Below are positions 1-6,507 of a DNA stretch of 19,991 nucleotides, piece after piece. The notes below the pieces were generated by a model. That model saw only the letters and a list, made by a program, of their open reading frames with translations. It was not told the origin of the DNA and did no database searches. This DNA comes from Prolixibacteraceae bacterium (GTDB lineage: Bacteria; Bacteroidota; Bacteroidia; Bacteroidales; Prolixibacteraceae): NCBI GenBank assembly GCA_016930735.1, contig JAFGGF010000279.1:1-19991 (forward strand), read 5' to 3'. The stretch's first letter is position 1, and the number at the start of each line of letters is the position of its first letter. Position numbers and translations under genes: made by a program.

Positions 1-1088
1 AACATCCCATCGATTATCTTAAACTCATAACCAGGGACAATGATGATCTGTGTGGTAAAATGAATTTCCTTTAGTTCATGATCTTCAAGGTAGGAAATCA
101 CTTTTTGAATAGCTTCATTAGTACTTAAGGTGTTTTTGTTTTCGTAAGCTTCCCATTGTGAAACATGGAATTCCCTTATTTGGTTTCTTTCAAAATGAAT
201 TTGTATTCCCAGCCAATACAGGCTTTCGAGCGACCGCACCGAAGTAGTGCCAACTGCAATAACTTTCTTTTTGTGTGATTTTAATTTTTTAAGGAAAGAA
301 AGAGGAATGGATACTGTTTCACTGTGCATCGGGTGGCTTGCTATGGTTTCCGATTTTACCGGTTGGAAAGTTCCGGCTCCCACATGCAGGGTGATCTCTT
401 CGGTATTGATACCTTTATTCCGGAGTTTTTCCAGAATAGCGTTGGTAAAGTGCAATCCAGCTGTTGGTGCTGCCACCGAACCTTTCATCCGTGCATAAAC
501 TGTCTGGTAACGGGTATTGTCCGATTCTTCCGATTCGCGGTTCAGGTAGGGCGGGATAGGAATGGTACCGGCATTTTCAATGATCTCGCTAAAATTAAAA
601 CCACCATCCCAGTTTAATCGGATTAAAGCATCTCCACCTTCCTTAGAAAGTAATTCTGCAACAACATTACTTTTCTGGTTTTGAATTTCAATCGTTTTTT
701 TCAGTTGCCCCGATTTCCATTTTTTTGCATTTCCAATGATACATTTCCATTCCACAGATTTTGTTTCGGCAAATGCCATCTGGTAATCAATCGGTTGGTG
801 TGGCTTCAGGCAGAAAATTTCGATCTGCGCCCCGGTTTCTTTCTGAAACTTTAAACGGGCACGCACCACTTTGGTGTTGTTAAATACCAGGAGCGTTCCT
901 TCCGGCAGTATTTCCGGTATCTGATCGAAATTCAAAGAAGAAATTTGCCCTTTTTTCCAAAGTAAAAGCTTCGACAGGCTTCTTTCGGGCAGCGGATATC
1001 TGGCAATTTTTTCTTCCGGCAGCCGGTAATCGTAGTCAGCCATCCTGATTTTCCCTGCAATTTTGATATGTCCCGAATTGTTTTCCAT
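1..1088 (-). CDS. queA: S-adenosylmethionine:tRNA ribosyltransferase-isomerase QueA (3' end beyond window)
   Basis: QueA transfers and isomerises the ribosyl group of S-adenosylmethionine onto preQ1 in the tRNA wobble position, giving epoxyqueuosine; it is cytoplasmic. My translation of the minus strand is open from ATG at 1088 to the left edge (362 codons, no stop). It shows family motifs in order: DYDYRLPEEKIARYPLPER near the N terminus, GSVAAPTAGLHFT in the middle, LHVGAGTFQPVK, then GTTSVRSLES, and IIVPGYEFKIIDGM near the edge. QueA usually has about 340-415 residues, so only a short C-terminal piece is missing. A later ATG (codon 16, before ADYDY) is a possible start, but the longer form resembles Bacteroidales homologues as I remember them. 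It is divergent from the Smr gene at 1160, with 71 bases between. Identification is firm; the start is less so. Confidence 0.95.
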   Translation of the reverse strand, partial: MENNSGHIKIAGKIRMADYDYRLPEEKIARYPLPERSLSKLLLWKKGQISSLNFDQIPEILPEGTLLVFNNTKVVRARLKFQKETGAQIEIFCLKPHQPIDYQMAFAETKSVEWKCIIGNAKKWKSGQLKKTIEIQNQKSNVVAELLSKEGGDALIRLNWDGGFNFSEIIENAGTIPIPPYLNRESEESDNTRYQTVYARMKGSVAAPTAGLHFTNAILEKLRNKGINTEEITLHVGAGTFQPVKSETIASHPMHSETVSIPLSFLKKLKSHKKKVIAVGTTSVRSLESLYWLGIQIHFERNQIREFHVSQWEAYENKNTLSTNEAIQKVISYLEDHELKEIHFTTQIIIVPGYEFKIIDGM

Positions 1089-1113
1089 ATTCAGCCAGGC
1101 AAAAATAATTCAA

Positions 1114-1144
1114 AGTTTTACATAGCCAAAATAATGTACTTTTG
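1114..1144 (+). promoter_or_regulatory. Candidate Bacteroidota promoter for the DUF2027-Smr gene
   Basis: TACTTTTG at 1137-1144 is an exact match to the Bacteroidota -7 consensus TAnnTTTG. A weak -33-like AGTTTT lies at 1114-1119, 17 bases upstream. The -7 box ends 15 bases before the ATG at 1160, so the leader would be short. The -7 match is seen directly; activity is inferred. Confidence 0.6.
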
Positions 1145-1159
1145 TGAAAAAATTAGACT

Positions 1160-2191
1160 ATGGTACGTGTAGGCGATAAAGTCAGGTTTCTGAATGATGT
1201 GGGTGGTGGTGTGGTTACTTCGATAATAAACAGCAGGGTGGTCAATGTGGAAGGGGAAGACGGCTTTGAAATCCCGACTCTGGTTTCTGAGTTGGTTATA
1301 ATTGAATCGGCTGACAATTACGATGAACCAAAACAAAAACAGCCTGAAGCAGTTGAAGTACCAGTAAAGAAGGAAAAGGCTGAATCAAAGATTATTAAAG
1401 GAAAAGATAAACCCGAATTTTTTGTGGCTTTTGTTCCGCAGGATCAGAAAAATCCGGTTGGTGGTGAAATTGAAACATGGTTGGTAAACGACAGCAATTT
1501 TACGCTGATGTTTAATTATTCACATTTTTCAGGAACCGGTTACAGTCATATTGTTTCAGGAGAAGTAGCCCCTAATTCAAAATGGTTGCTCGAAAGTTTT
1601 GCACCCTTTGATATATCGGAATTCCCTGTATTGATCTTTCAACTGATCTTTTTCCTGAAAGAATCGAAAGAAATGTTTCAGCCGATTGTTAAAGAGATCA
1701 AGATTGCTCCGGTTAAATTTTATAAGGAGAAAACCTTTTCGGCTAACAGCTTTTTTCAGCAGAATGCATATTTGTTGACTTTATCCGGGAACCCGATGGT
1801 CGTTGAATTTGATAAACTTACAGAATCTGAAATTCAAAAGGTTATTCAGCAAAAAGAAAAGGAAACAGAAACAGCAAATGAAAATATAGTCCGTAAAAGG
1901 GATGTTGACCTGGTCGAGGTCGATTTACATATAAATCAATTAATTGATAATTCCAGTGAACTTTCGAACCATGAAATCCTGCAGATCCAAATGGAAAAGT
2001 TCAGGTCTGAATTGAATGAAGCAATCCAAAACAGGGTTAAAAGGATCGTATTTATTCACGGTGTAGGGCAGGGTACGCTGAAAACTGAAATACTAAAAGA
2101 ATTAAAGCAGGAATACAAAAAATACTATGTTCAGGATGCATCGTTCAAGGAATATGGCTTTGGTGCAACAATGATCATTATTCGTAGGTAA
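1160..2191 (+). CDS. DUF2027 and Smr domain protein
   Basis: A 343-residue protein with the layout of a family found across Bacteroidota. The N-terminal part (about residues 1-50) starts MVRVGDKVRFLNDVGGG and looks like a small beta-rich domain of DUF2027. A charged, Lys/Glu-rich linker follows (about 55-85), then a second beta-rich DUF2027 segment (about 86-220). The C-terminal Smr domain (about 248-343) has DLH at 255-257 and HGVGQG at 300-305, the two signatures of the MutS2/Smr nuclease fold. Smr domains of other proteins nick or bind branched DNA or act on RNA; the role of this fusion is unknown. There is no signal peptide, so it should be cytoplasmic. It has its own -7 box and is divergent from queA. 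Domain assignment is confident, function is not. Confidence 0.9.
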   Translation: MVRVGDKVRFLNDVGGGVVTSIINSRVVNVEGEDGFEIPTLVSELVIIESADNYDEPKQKQPEAVEVPVKKEKAESKIIKGKDKPEFFVAFVPQDQKNPVGGEIETWLVNDSNFTLMFNYSHFSGTGYSHIVSGEVAPNSKWLLESFAPFDISEFPVLIFQLIFFLKESKEMFQPIVKEIKIAPVKFYKEKTFSANSFFQQNAYLLTLSGNPMVVEFDKLTESEIQKVIQQKEKETETANENIVRKRDVDLVEVDLHINQLIDNSSELSNHEILQIQMEKFRSELNEAIQNRVKRIVFIHGVGQGTLKTEILKELKQEYKKYYVQDASFKEYGFGATMIIIRR

Positions 2192-2213
2192 TCAGATTGT
2201 TATTTTATATGAC

Positions 2214-2243
2214 TCATCGAAAAAAAATATTGATGAATTTTTT
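2214..2243 (+). terminator. Possible weak terminator after the Smr gene
   Basis: TCATCGA (2214-2220) can pair with TTGATGA (2230-2236) around an A-rich loop, and a run of T follows (2238-2243). The stem is short and contains a G-U pair, so this is a weak candidate. It lies 23 bases after the stop codon of the Smr gene. Confidence 0.35.
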
Positions 2244-2255
2244 GAATTTAACATT

Positions 2256-2281
2256 AAATATACATTCAAAATATACATTTG
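2256..2281 (+). promoter_or_regulatory. Direct repeat overlapping a TAnnTTTG box
   Basis: AAATATACATT occurs twice, at 2256-2266 and 2269-2279, with a 13-base period. The second copy overlaps TACATTTG (2274-2281), a perfect -7 consensus. The box ends only 4 bases before the ATG at 2286. A transcript starting the usual few bases downstream would be leaderless for that ORF, or would instead serve the gene at 2761. No convincing -33 element is seen at normal spacing. Confidence 0.4.
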
Positions 2282-2285
2282 CATT

Positions 2286-2654
2286 ATGAATATAATTCAG
2301 AAACTGTCCGTTTGGATCACCTTGTTTCTGATATTAACGATAACAAGCGGTTACCGCAACAATACAGAAAATACAAAACAGGAAAGCAATCTTGCTATAG
2401 TAACGAATTGTTTTTTTACTATTTCTCCTGACCTTCCGGTTTCATATTTAGAGTTTAATTTTTCAGGAAATATTGTCCCTGCCCAACAGGTAACCATCCA
2501 ATCCAGGTTAAAAACAGCGGTTAAACAAGCTTTACTGGGGCAACAAAAGTTATGGTGCAGAAGCAAACCTTTCGTTTACCTGAAAACAATTCCTTTTTGC
2601 ATACATCGATTTGAATCATTCGAAAAAATATTCCCCTTCCATTATTTTTTATAA
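2286..2654 (+). CDS. Doubtful short secreted ORF, possibly a remnant of an efflux adaptor
   Basis: This is a 122-codon ORF. Residues 5-20 are hydrophobic like a signal peptide, but no lipobox Cys follows. The middle (SGNIVPAQQVTIQSRLK) resembles by eye the start of the beta-barrel/hairpin region of RND-type membrane-fusion adaptors, which usually run to 350 residues or more. After that point the sequence turns into an unconvincing stretch rich in Phe, His and Cys (such as FCIHRFESFEKIFPFHYF), as expected after a frameshift. I could not follow an adaptor in another frame. It may be a decayed gene fragment, a genuine small secreted protein, or non-coding. An overlapping minus-strand ORF (2351-2566) shows no known motif. 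Low confidence on all counts. Confidence 0.35.
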   Translation: MNIIQKLSVWITLFLILTITSGYRNNTENTKQESNLAIVTNCFFTISPDLPVSYLEFNFSGNIVPAQQVTIQSRLKTAVKQALLGQQKLWCRSKPFVYLKTIPFCIHRFESFEKIFPFHYFL

Positions 2655-2692
2655 AGTTAACTGAAATAAATACCAAAGAGTATTTCCATCCG

Positions 2693-2720
2693 TAAGGGAT
2701 TTAAACCGGTGCCTCCCTTA
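2693..2720. repeat. Small inverted repeat between 2654 and 2761
   Basis: TAAGGGA (2693-2699) and TCCCTTA (2714-2720) are complementary around a 14-base loop. No T-run follows, so it is not a typical terminator. It lies 40 bases before the ATG at 2761. Its role is unknown. Confidence 0.35.
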
Positions 2721-2760
2721 ACCGGCTTCCGGAAAAACAGTAAAATTTAAATTAGAAACA

Positions 2761-3279
2761 ATGGATATTTCAGTAGCAATTACCGGAATGGTTTTGTTAA
2801 GTGCCTTTATTATTCCGGTTATTATTATCAATATAAATAGCAAAAAAAAGGCTAAAGGTAAAATTAACAGGTTAAAATCACAGTTTTTATTACTTGGGCT
2901 GGAACCCGGAGAATATGACTTATGGAATACCTATATGATAGGCGCTGATTCCCAAAAAAATATAGTTGTATACATTTCCGGAGACAATGACCATCAGGAT
3001 GTTAAAATAATAGAACTTTTGCAAGTTAAGAAGTGTGAGGTTAGAAATTCATCACATTTGGCAGAAACCAAAACCGGTAATCAGCCAGTTTCTGATTCGG
3101 TTGGATTAATGATTTCTTTCAGGGATGAAAAAAGGGAATCAACTTACCTTGAATTTTTCAATGCAGAAAAGGAAGCACAGCTTGATACCGAACTGATATT
3201 GGCTAAAAAATGGGTTGAAATCATGAATCAGAAAACCGGGAAAGTCAGGAATATACCACATTACAGAAAAGTTGTTTAA
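2761..3279 (+). CDS. Unknown membrane-anchored protein
   Basis: I do not recognise this 172-residue protein. It opens with one hydrophobic helix (about residues 6-26, ending VIIININ) followed by a basic patch (SKKKAKGKINR), which suggests an N-terminal anchor with the rest in the cytoplasm. The soluble part (about 40-172) has alternating hydrophobic and charged residues, including NIVVYISGDND and GLMISFRDEKRESTYLEFF, consistent with a small alpha/beta domain. No catalytic motif is visible. Codon use and the lack of internal stops support a real gene. The ATG at 2761 follows an A-rich leader (aaattagaaaca), typical for the phylum. It ends 5 bases before the -33 element of rnpB and has no terminator of its own, so readthrough into rnpB is possible. 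Confidence 0.75.
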   Translation: MDISVAITGMVLLSAFIIPVIIININSKKKAKGKINRLKSQFLLLGLEPGEYDLWNTYMIGADSQKNIVVYISGDNDHQDVKIIELLQVKKCEVRNSSHLAETKTGNQPVSDSVGLMISFRDEKRESTYLEFFNAEKEAQLDTELILAKKWVEIMNQKTGKVRNIPHYRKVV

Positions 3280-3284
3280 TATCA

Positions 3285-3318
3285 GTTAGTAAGATAAACC
3301 ATAAAAAAATTATCTTTG
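3285..3318 (+). promoter_or_regulatory. Promoter of rnpB
   Basis: TATCTTTG at 3311-3318 matches the -7 consensus TAnnTTTG exactly. A -33-like GTTAGT lies at 3285-3290, 20 bases upstream. The box ends just before the 5' strand of RNase P helix P1 (3323-3330), which is where a stable RNA should start. Confidence 0.75.
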
Positions 3319-3340
3319 CGGCGGCAGGTGGCTCTATCGC

Positions 3341-3367
3341 CCCCGTCCCGGGTACTCGGGATCGGGG
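3341..3367. repeat. Palindromic hairpin at the P3 position of rnpB
   Basis: CCCCG (3341-3345) pairs with CGGGG (3363-3367), and TCCCGGG continues the stem against CTCGGGA with one bulged T. The centre is GTAC-like. The position just 5' of GAGGAAAGTCC corresponds to P3. It differs in core from the three CGATAGYTATCG hairpins below. Confidence 0.7.
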
Positions 3368-3450
3368 AGGAAAGTCCGGGCAACACAGGGCGCCATGTTT
3401 CCTAACGGGAAGATCTTTGAAAGGGGATAGCAGCGTAACAGAAAATAACC

Positions 3451-3470
3451 GTCCCGATAGCTATCGTGAC
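3451..3470. repeat. rnpB palindrome copy 1 (P12 position)
   Basis: GTC, then C, CGATAGCTATCG, T, GAC. The inner 12 bases (3455-3466) are a perfect palindrome, one mismatch follows, and three outer pairs close the helix. It lies between AATAACC and AAGGGTGAAAAGGTG, the place of P12 in the E. coli RNA. Confidence 0.8.
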
Positions 3471-3593
3471 AAGGGTGAAAAGGTGGGGTAAGAGCCCACC
3501 GGTGGTGGTGGCAACATCATCAGCCGTACGCCTCATGGGTTGCAAGGCCATGTATACTTCGGTTCCGTTAAACGGGAAATGCTGCCCGCATTG

Positions 3594-3611
3594 CCCCGAT
3601 AGCTATCGGGG
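3594..3611. repeat. rnpB palindrome copy 2 (P16/P17 region)
   Basis: CCCCGATAGCTATCGGGG is a perfect 18-base palindrome. It lies shortly before GGGTAGGCTGC, in the P15-P17 area. As a hairpin it would have essentially no loop beyond the central bases. Confidence 0.85.
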
Positions 3612-3672
3612 GCCGGAGGGGGTAGGCTGCACGATTCCGCCAGTGATGGCGGAACAAGATAAATGATAGAGG

Positions 3673-3690
3673 CCCCGATAGTTATCGGGG
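3673..3690. repeat. rnpB palindrome copy 3 (3'-proximal hairpin)
   Basis: CCCCGATAGTTATCGGGG differs from copy 2 by one base at the centre. It sits between the P18-like hairpin and ACAGAACCCGGC, where E. coli has a short variable hairpin and some bacteria have P19. Confidence 0.85.
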
Positions 3691-3725
3691 AACAGAACCC
3701 GGCTTATACACCTGCCTTTTTAAAA

Positions 3726-3761
3726 AAAGGATGTCATCTCTTTTAAAAGATGACATCCTTT
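3726..3761. terminator. Bidirectional intrinsic terminator between rnpB and the LytTR gene
   Basis: AAAGGATGTCATCT (3726-3739) and AGATGACATCCTTT (3748-3761) form a perfect 14-pair stem with an 8-base loop. On the plus strand T-rich sequence follows; on the minus strand the flanking A-run (3722-3728) supplies a U-tract. It lies 9 bases after the rnpB P1 helix and 27 bases beyond the stop codon of the convergent response-regulator gene, so it probably serves both. Confidence 0.9.
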
Positions 3762-3788
3762 AATTATTGCTACTTATAAAGTTGATTT

Positions 3789-4553
3789 CTACCCATCCAA
3801 CCAGTTTTTTAAAGCCGGTACTTTATCACGGCTTACGATTATTGGCTCATGCCCCGGAGTTGTAAGTTTAATTTTTAACCGGTTTTTTGAATAAACAACA
3901 ATATCGGCAATGGCATCGCGGTTAATGATATTCTGGCGGTTAGTCCTGAAAAACTGGTCAGGATCGAGAAGTTCCGTCAACTGGTCGAGCGAATAATCTA
4001 TAATATAAATTTTTGCGTCACTTGTACAAAGGTTGGTTGTTTTTTCCAGGCTGAAAAAATAATGGATATCTTTGGTTGGAATAGGGCGCAGGTGTTCTCC
4101 AATTTTTATGATGAACCTGTTTTTATATGGTTTTTCAATCAACTTTCTAACATTGTTTATTATTTCATCATGAAGAACAGGAGCCTTTTTTTCTTCCCTG
4201 AACAGTTTTTTGTATTTGTCGATAGCGGTTTTCAATTCTGAAAAATCGATAGGTTTTAAAAGATAGTCAATGCTGTTGACCTTAAAGGCTTTTATGGCAT
4301 ATTCCTGGTATGCTGTCGTAAAAATCACCGGCGAATCAATCGTGGTTTTCTGAAAAATATCGAAACTTAAACCATCAGCGAGTTGAATATCCATAAAAAT
4401 GAGGTCGGGTTGTGGATTTTCCTGAAACCAGAGTATTACATCCTTAACCGAGTCGATTACACCAGCAATGTTAATGGTTTTATCGTAAACATGAATTAAC
4501 TCAACCATCCTTTCGGCTGCGGGGTGCTCGTCCTCTATGATCAGTACTTTCAT
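3789..4553 (-). CDS. LytTR-family response regulator
   Basis: A 254-residue cytoplasmic two-component regulator. The receiver domain (about 1-120) has the acidic pair E7/D8, phosphoacceptor D55 in DLIFMDIQLADG, T80 in IFTTAY and K100 in YLLKP. A linker follows, then a LytTR DNA-binding domain (about 145-250) with FFSLEKTTNLCTSDAK, QFFRTNRQNIINRDAI and NRLKIKL typical of the family. LytTR domains bind short imperfect direct repeats. The gene starts 30 bases after the stop of the LytS-type kinase upstream on the same strand, so the kinase is the obvious partner. It is the last gene of the run 8634-3789 and ends at a strong terminator. Family and pairing are confident; its targets are unknown. 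Confidence 0.95.
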   Translation of the reverse strand: MKVLIIEDEHPAAERMVELIHVYDKTINIAGVIDSVKDVILWFQENPQPDLIFMDIQLADGLSFDIFQKTTIDSPVIFTTAYQEYAIKAFKVNSIDYLLKPIDFSELKTAIDKYKKLFREEKKAPVLHDEIINNVRKLIEKPYKNRFIIKIGEHLRPIPTKDIHYFFSLEKTTNLCTSDAKIYIIDYSLDQLTELLDPDQFFRTNRQNIINRDAIADIVVYSKNRLKIKLTTPGHEPIIVSRDKVPALKNWLDG

Positions 4554-4561
4554 ATCAGTCT

Positions 4562-4585
4562 ATTCAATCATTCAGTCCTTCAATC
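4562..4585. repeat. Short degenerate tandem repeat between kinase and regulator genes
   Basis: Three consecutive 8-base units read ATTCAATC, ATTCAGTC and CTTCAATC on the plus strand. They fill the 30-base gap between the two genes, and the last unit overlaps the kinase stop codon (TCA at 4584-4586). It is probably a slippage-born spacer; a regulator-binding role is possible but unsupported. Confidence 0.45.
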
Positions 4586-5618
4586 ACTTCCTTATCACCG
4601 GAATCTCAACCGTAAATTGTGTTTCACTTTCTTCAACCTTCATTTTCTTCAAGGTGAAAAACTCAAATCTTGAACGTATATTTTCCAGTCCTATTCCATT
4701 GCCTTTTGCCGAAGGCTTCTTCCTCAGGTTATTCCTTACAACCAGGTAATCATTATCTTTCATAAAAATATCGATTGTCAACGGAAATTCTTTCGAAACA
4801 ATGTTGTGTTTAATTGAATTTTCAACCAACATTTGTAAAGACAGAGGAATGATGTTCGCACTTTTTTCTGCTACATCGATGTTTACTTTCAGGTTATCGC
4901 CAAAACGAATTTTCTGAAGGAAAACATAAGATTCAAGAAATTTCAATTCAGAATCGATTGTTGTAATTTCATTGTCTTTCTGGTCGAGGACATACCTGAA
5001 AACCTCCGAAAGCTTTTTTGTAAATTCAATTGCCTGGTCAGGATTTTTTTTAATAAGCGATGTCAGGGAATTCAGGCTGTTAAAAAGAAAATGCGGATTA
5101 ACCTGGCTTTTTAAGGTTTCATACTGAAGGTCGAGTTGCTCCCGTTTCAACTGCTCCTGGATTACAACCGATTTTTTCCAGTTCACAAAAAACTGAATTG
5201 CTGTTGTAATCAGCATCGAAAGTATTAAAAAACTCAGGGCAATTTCAATCATAAACAACAGATTGGAAAGGAGGACATCAGCTGAAAATTCTTTACGATT
5301 GAATATTTTTAAAACTACAAGTACCACAACAATTACCAGAAGGCAGTAACCTATAGTAAAAACCAACTGGTAAACCAGCCTTTTTACCGGGTTATCAAGC
5401 CAGGGGTATTTTTTTTCGAGGTAACGCCCGATCAATATAATCCCTGCTGCCATTGTTCCGCCAATAATCAAGGCATTCAATGAATTGGTAATGGCTAATT
5501 TCAAGGTAAATTCTGAAAATGGTATTTTAAGAAAGGCAGTCAGGTTTCCCATTATAACTATAGCAACGAGAATGATAAAAACTTTAAATATATTTTTTAT
5601 TATACCTGGTTTGCCCAT
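4584..5618 (-). CDS. LytS-type sensor histidine kinase (His_kinase family)
   Basis: A 344-residue inner-membrane kinase expected to phosphorylate the LytTR regulator encoded next. Four hydrophobic segments lie at about 11-30, 46-65, 83-104 and 118-145. A short coiled linker (about 150-170, VIQEQLKREQLDLQYETLK) leads to the His_kinase signature QVNPHFLFNSLNSL with H176 as phosphoacceptor. The ATP-binding half has an N box with E266/N267 (LVENSIKHN) and a glycine box GNGIGLENIRSRF from 306. No large sensory domain is present, so the signal is probably read through the membrane helices or a partner protein. It starts 43 bases after the TPR gene, suggesting co-transcription. Length is typical for Bacteroidota members of the family. 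Confidence 0.94.
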   Translation of the reverse strand: MGKPGIIKNIFKVFIILVAIVIMGNLTAFLKIPFSEFTLKLAITNSLNALIIGGTMAAGIILIGRYLEKKYPWLDNPVKRLVYQLVFTIGYCLLVIVVVLVVLKIFNRKEFSADVLLSNLLFMIEIALSFLILSMLITTAIQFFVNWKKSVVIQEQLKREQLDLQYETLKSQVNPHFLFNSLNSLTSLIKKNPDQAIEFTKKLSEVFRYVLDQKDNEITTIDSELKFLESYVFLQKIRFGDNLKVNIDVAEKSANIIPLSLQMLVENSIKHNIVSKEFPLTIDIFMKDNDYLVVRNNLRKKPSAKGNGIGLENIRSRFEFFTLKKMKVEESETQFTVEIPVIRK

Positions 5619-5661
5619 TTTTAAAAATGTCGAAATATTCGTAAATATAAGGGTTTATACT

Positions 5662-6294
5662 TTACAATTTGTCCAGTTCCGATTGATTAATTTCTTTACC
5701 CCAATCGGGATGGATGGGTGATTCAGGGACAAATTTTTCAAATTTTTCTTTTGCTGTTTCAAAAATGGGTTTGGCTACCGATGCACCGCCTCCAAAGGCT
5801 TCAGGCATATTTAAAGTTATAACAGCTTTAAGATAATAACTTCTGGGATTTTCCGGATTTAATTCTATTGCTTTATCAATTGCTCCATTCAGTTTATCCA
5901 AATATTCCATTCCCCGTGTCATTGGGTCGACCGTCATTCTTGATGGATAAAGGAATGCCTGCAGTGCAAATAATTCCGATTCATCAGATTCGATCTTGAT
6001 GGCTTTATCAAGGAATCCCTGTGCTTTATCGAGGTACGGATCTTTTTTAGTTAAGTCCTGTTCCTGATAACTGATAATAATGTAAGAATAAGCAACATAA
6101 TACAAAGGCAACCATTCACCCGATTCATTCATACTGATACGTTCAAATGTGTTTGCTGCATCCTGAAATCCGGCAGGATTCTCATTGCTGTTCATTTTTT
6201 CGATCGTACTTTTCATTGTCTGTTCATACTTGCTTTGTGAAGCTGCGGTTAATGTCAAACTGATTAAAATCAAAAATGCTAAAATAGTTTTCAT
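5662..6294 (-). CDS. Exported tetratricopeptide-repeat protein
   Basis: A 210-residue protein with a signal peptide (MKTILAFLILISLTLTAASQ, cleavage near 18-20) and a TPR-like helical body. Candidate repeat units lie at about 85-115 (YLDKAQGFLDKAIKIES) and 130-160 (EYLDKLNGAIDKAIELNPENPRSYYLKAV). The later motif PEAFGGG, then AKPIFETAKEKFEKF, and a final HPDWGKE recall a recurring Bacteroidota family, by memory. There is no lipobox, so it should be periplasmic. It lies between the TonB receptor gene (213 bases upstream) and the kinase gene (43 bases downstream), so an adaptor or sensor role between outer-membrane receptor and kinase is plausible but inferred. The substrate or partner is unknown. 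Confidence 0.88.
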   Translation of the reverse strand: MKTILAFLILISLTLTAASQSKYEQTMKSTIEKMNSNENPAGFQDAANTFERISMNESGEWLPLYYVAYSYIIISYQEQDLTKKDPYLDKAQGFLDKAIKIESDESELFALQAFLYPSRMTVDPMTRGMEYLDKLNGAIDKAIELNPENPRSYYLKAVITLNMPEAFGGGASVAKPIFETAKEKFEKFVPESPIHPDWGKEINQSELDKL

Positions 6295-6380
6295 GATAAA
6301 TAATTTTTGTTTTAAAATTTGGAATTGAATATGTTCTTCTGATTATTCATATTTTGCTGTAATAAAAGACCCTCTCTCAA

Positions 6381-6404
6381 TCCCTCCCATAACTATGGGA
6401 GGGA
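6381..6404. repeat. Perfect intergenic hairpin between receptor and TPR genes
   Basis: TCCCTCCCAT (6381-6390) and ATGGGAGGGA (6395-6404) form a perfect 10-pair GC-rich stem with an AACT loop. It lies within the 213-base gap between the TonB receptor stop and the TPR start. No U-run follows on either strand. It may be an RNA stabiliser or processing site, or a dispersed palindromic repeat. A second, weaker TATATG/CATATA pair follows at 6409-6430. The rest of the gap shows nothing recognisable. Confidence 0.75.
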
Positions 6405-6507
6405 AGTTTATATGTGCATTTTGGCATATACTAATGTCAGGGTGGGTCAGATTGATATTATTCATATCTTTTATTCATTTTTAATTTGTGATTCGATTTC
6501 TCATGTT

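Larger units (their letters stand above)
3321..3717 (+). ncRNA. rnpB: RNase P RNA, bacterial type A
   Basis: This is the catalytic RNA of RNase P, which matures tRNA 5' ends. The 5' GGCAGGTG (3323-3330) pairs with 3' CACCTGCC (3709-3716) to form P1. The universal core segments are present: GAGGAAAGTCCGGGC at 3367-3381 and ACAGAACCCGGCTTAT at 3692-3707, which together form P4 and its flanks. Between them are AAGGGTGAAAAGGTG, GGTAAGAGCCCACCG, GGGTAGGCTGC and a P18-like hairpin (TTCCGCC/GGCGGAA with an AGTGAT loop). The order matches the Escherichia coli RNA. At about 397 bases the length is normal. Four hairpins, at the P3, P12, P16/17-region and 3'-proximal positions, are unusually perfect palindromes and are listed separately. 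Exact ends are approximate. A 66-codon ORF inside (3466-3666) is an artefact. Confidence 0.96.

Noticed and set aside
247..617. Two overlapping plus-strand ORFs (83 and 97 codons)
   Set aside because: They are antisense to the well-supported queA frame, which runs open through the whole region.
2351..2566. 71-codon minus-strand ORF opposite the doubtful 2286 ORF
   Set aside because: No motif, no promoter-like sequence upstream and unlikely composition (many Cys, Trp and Leu early on).
3466..3666. 66-codon plus-strand ORF
   Set aside because: It lies wholly inside the RNase P RNA gene and its protein is Cys/Pro-rich noise from structured RNA sequence.
3451..3690. Repeated palindromes as a CRISPR array or attachment site
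   Set aside because: Copies are unevenly spaced (about 143 and 79 bases), the spacers are conserved RNase P core sequence, and no cas or integrase gene is near.
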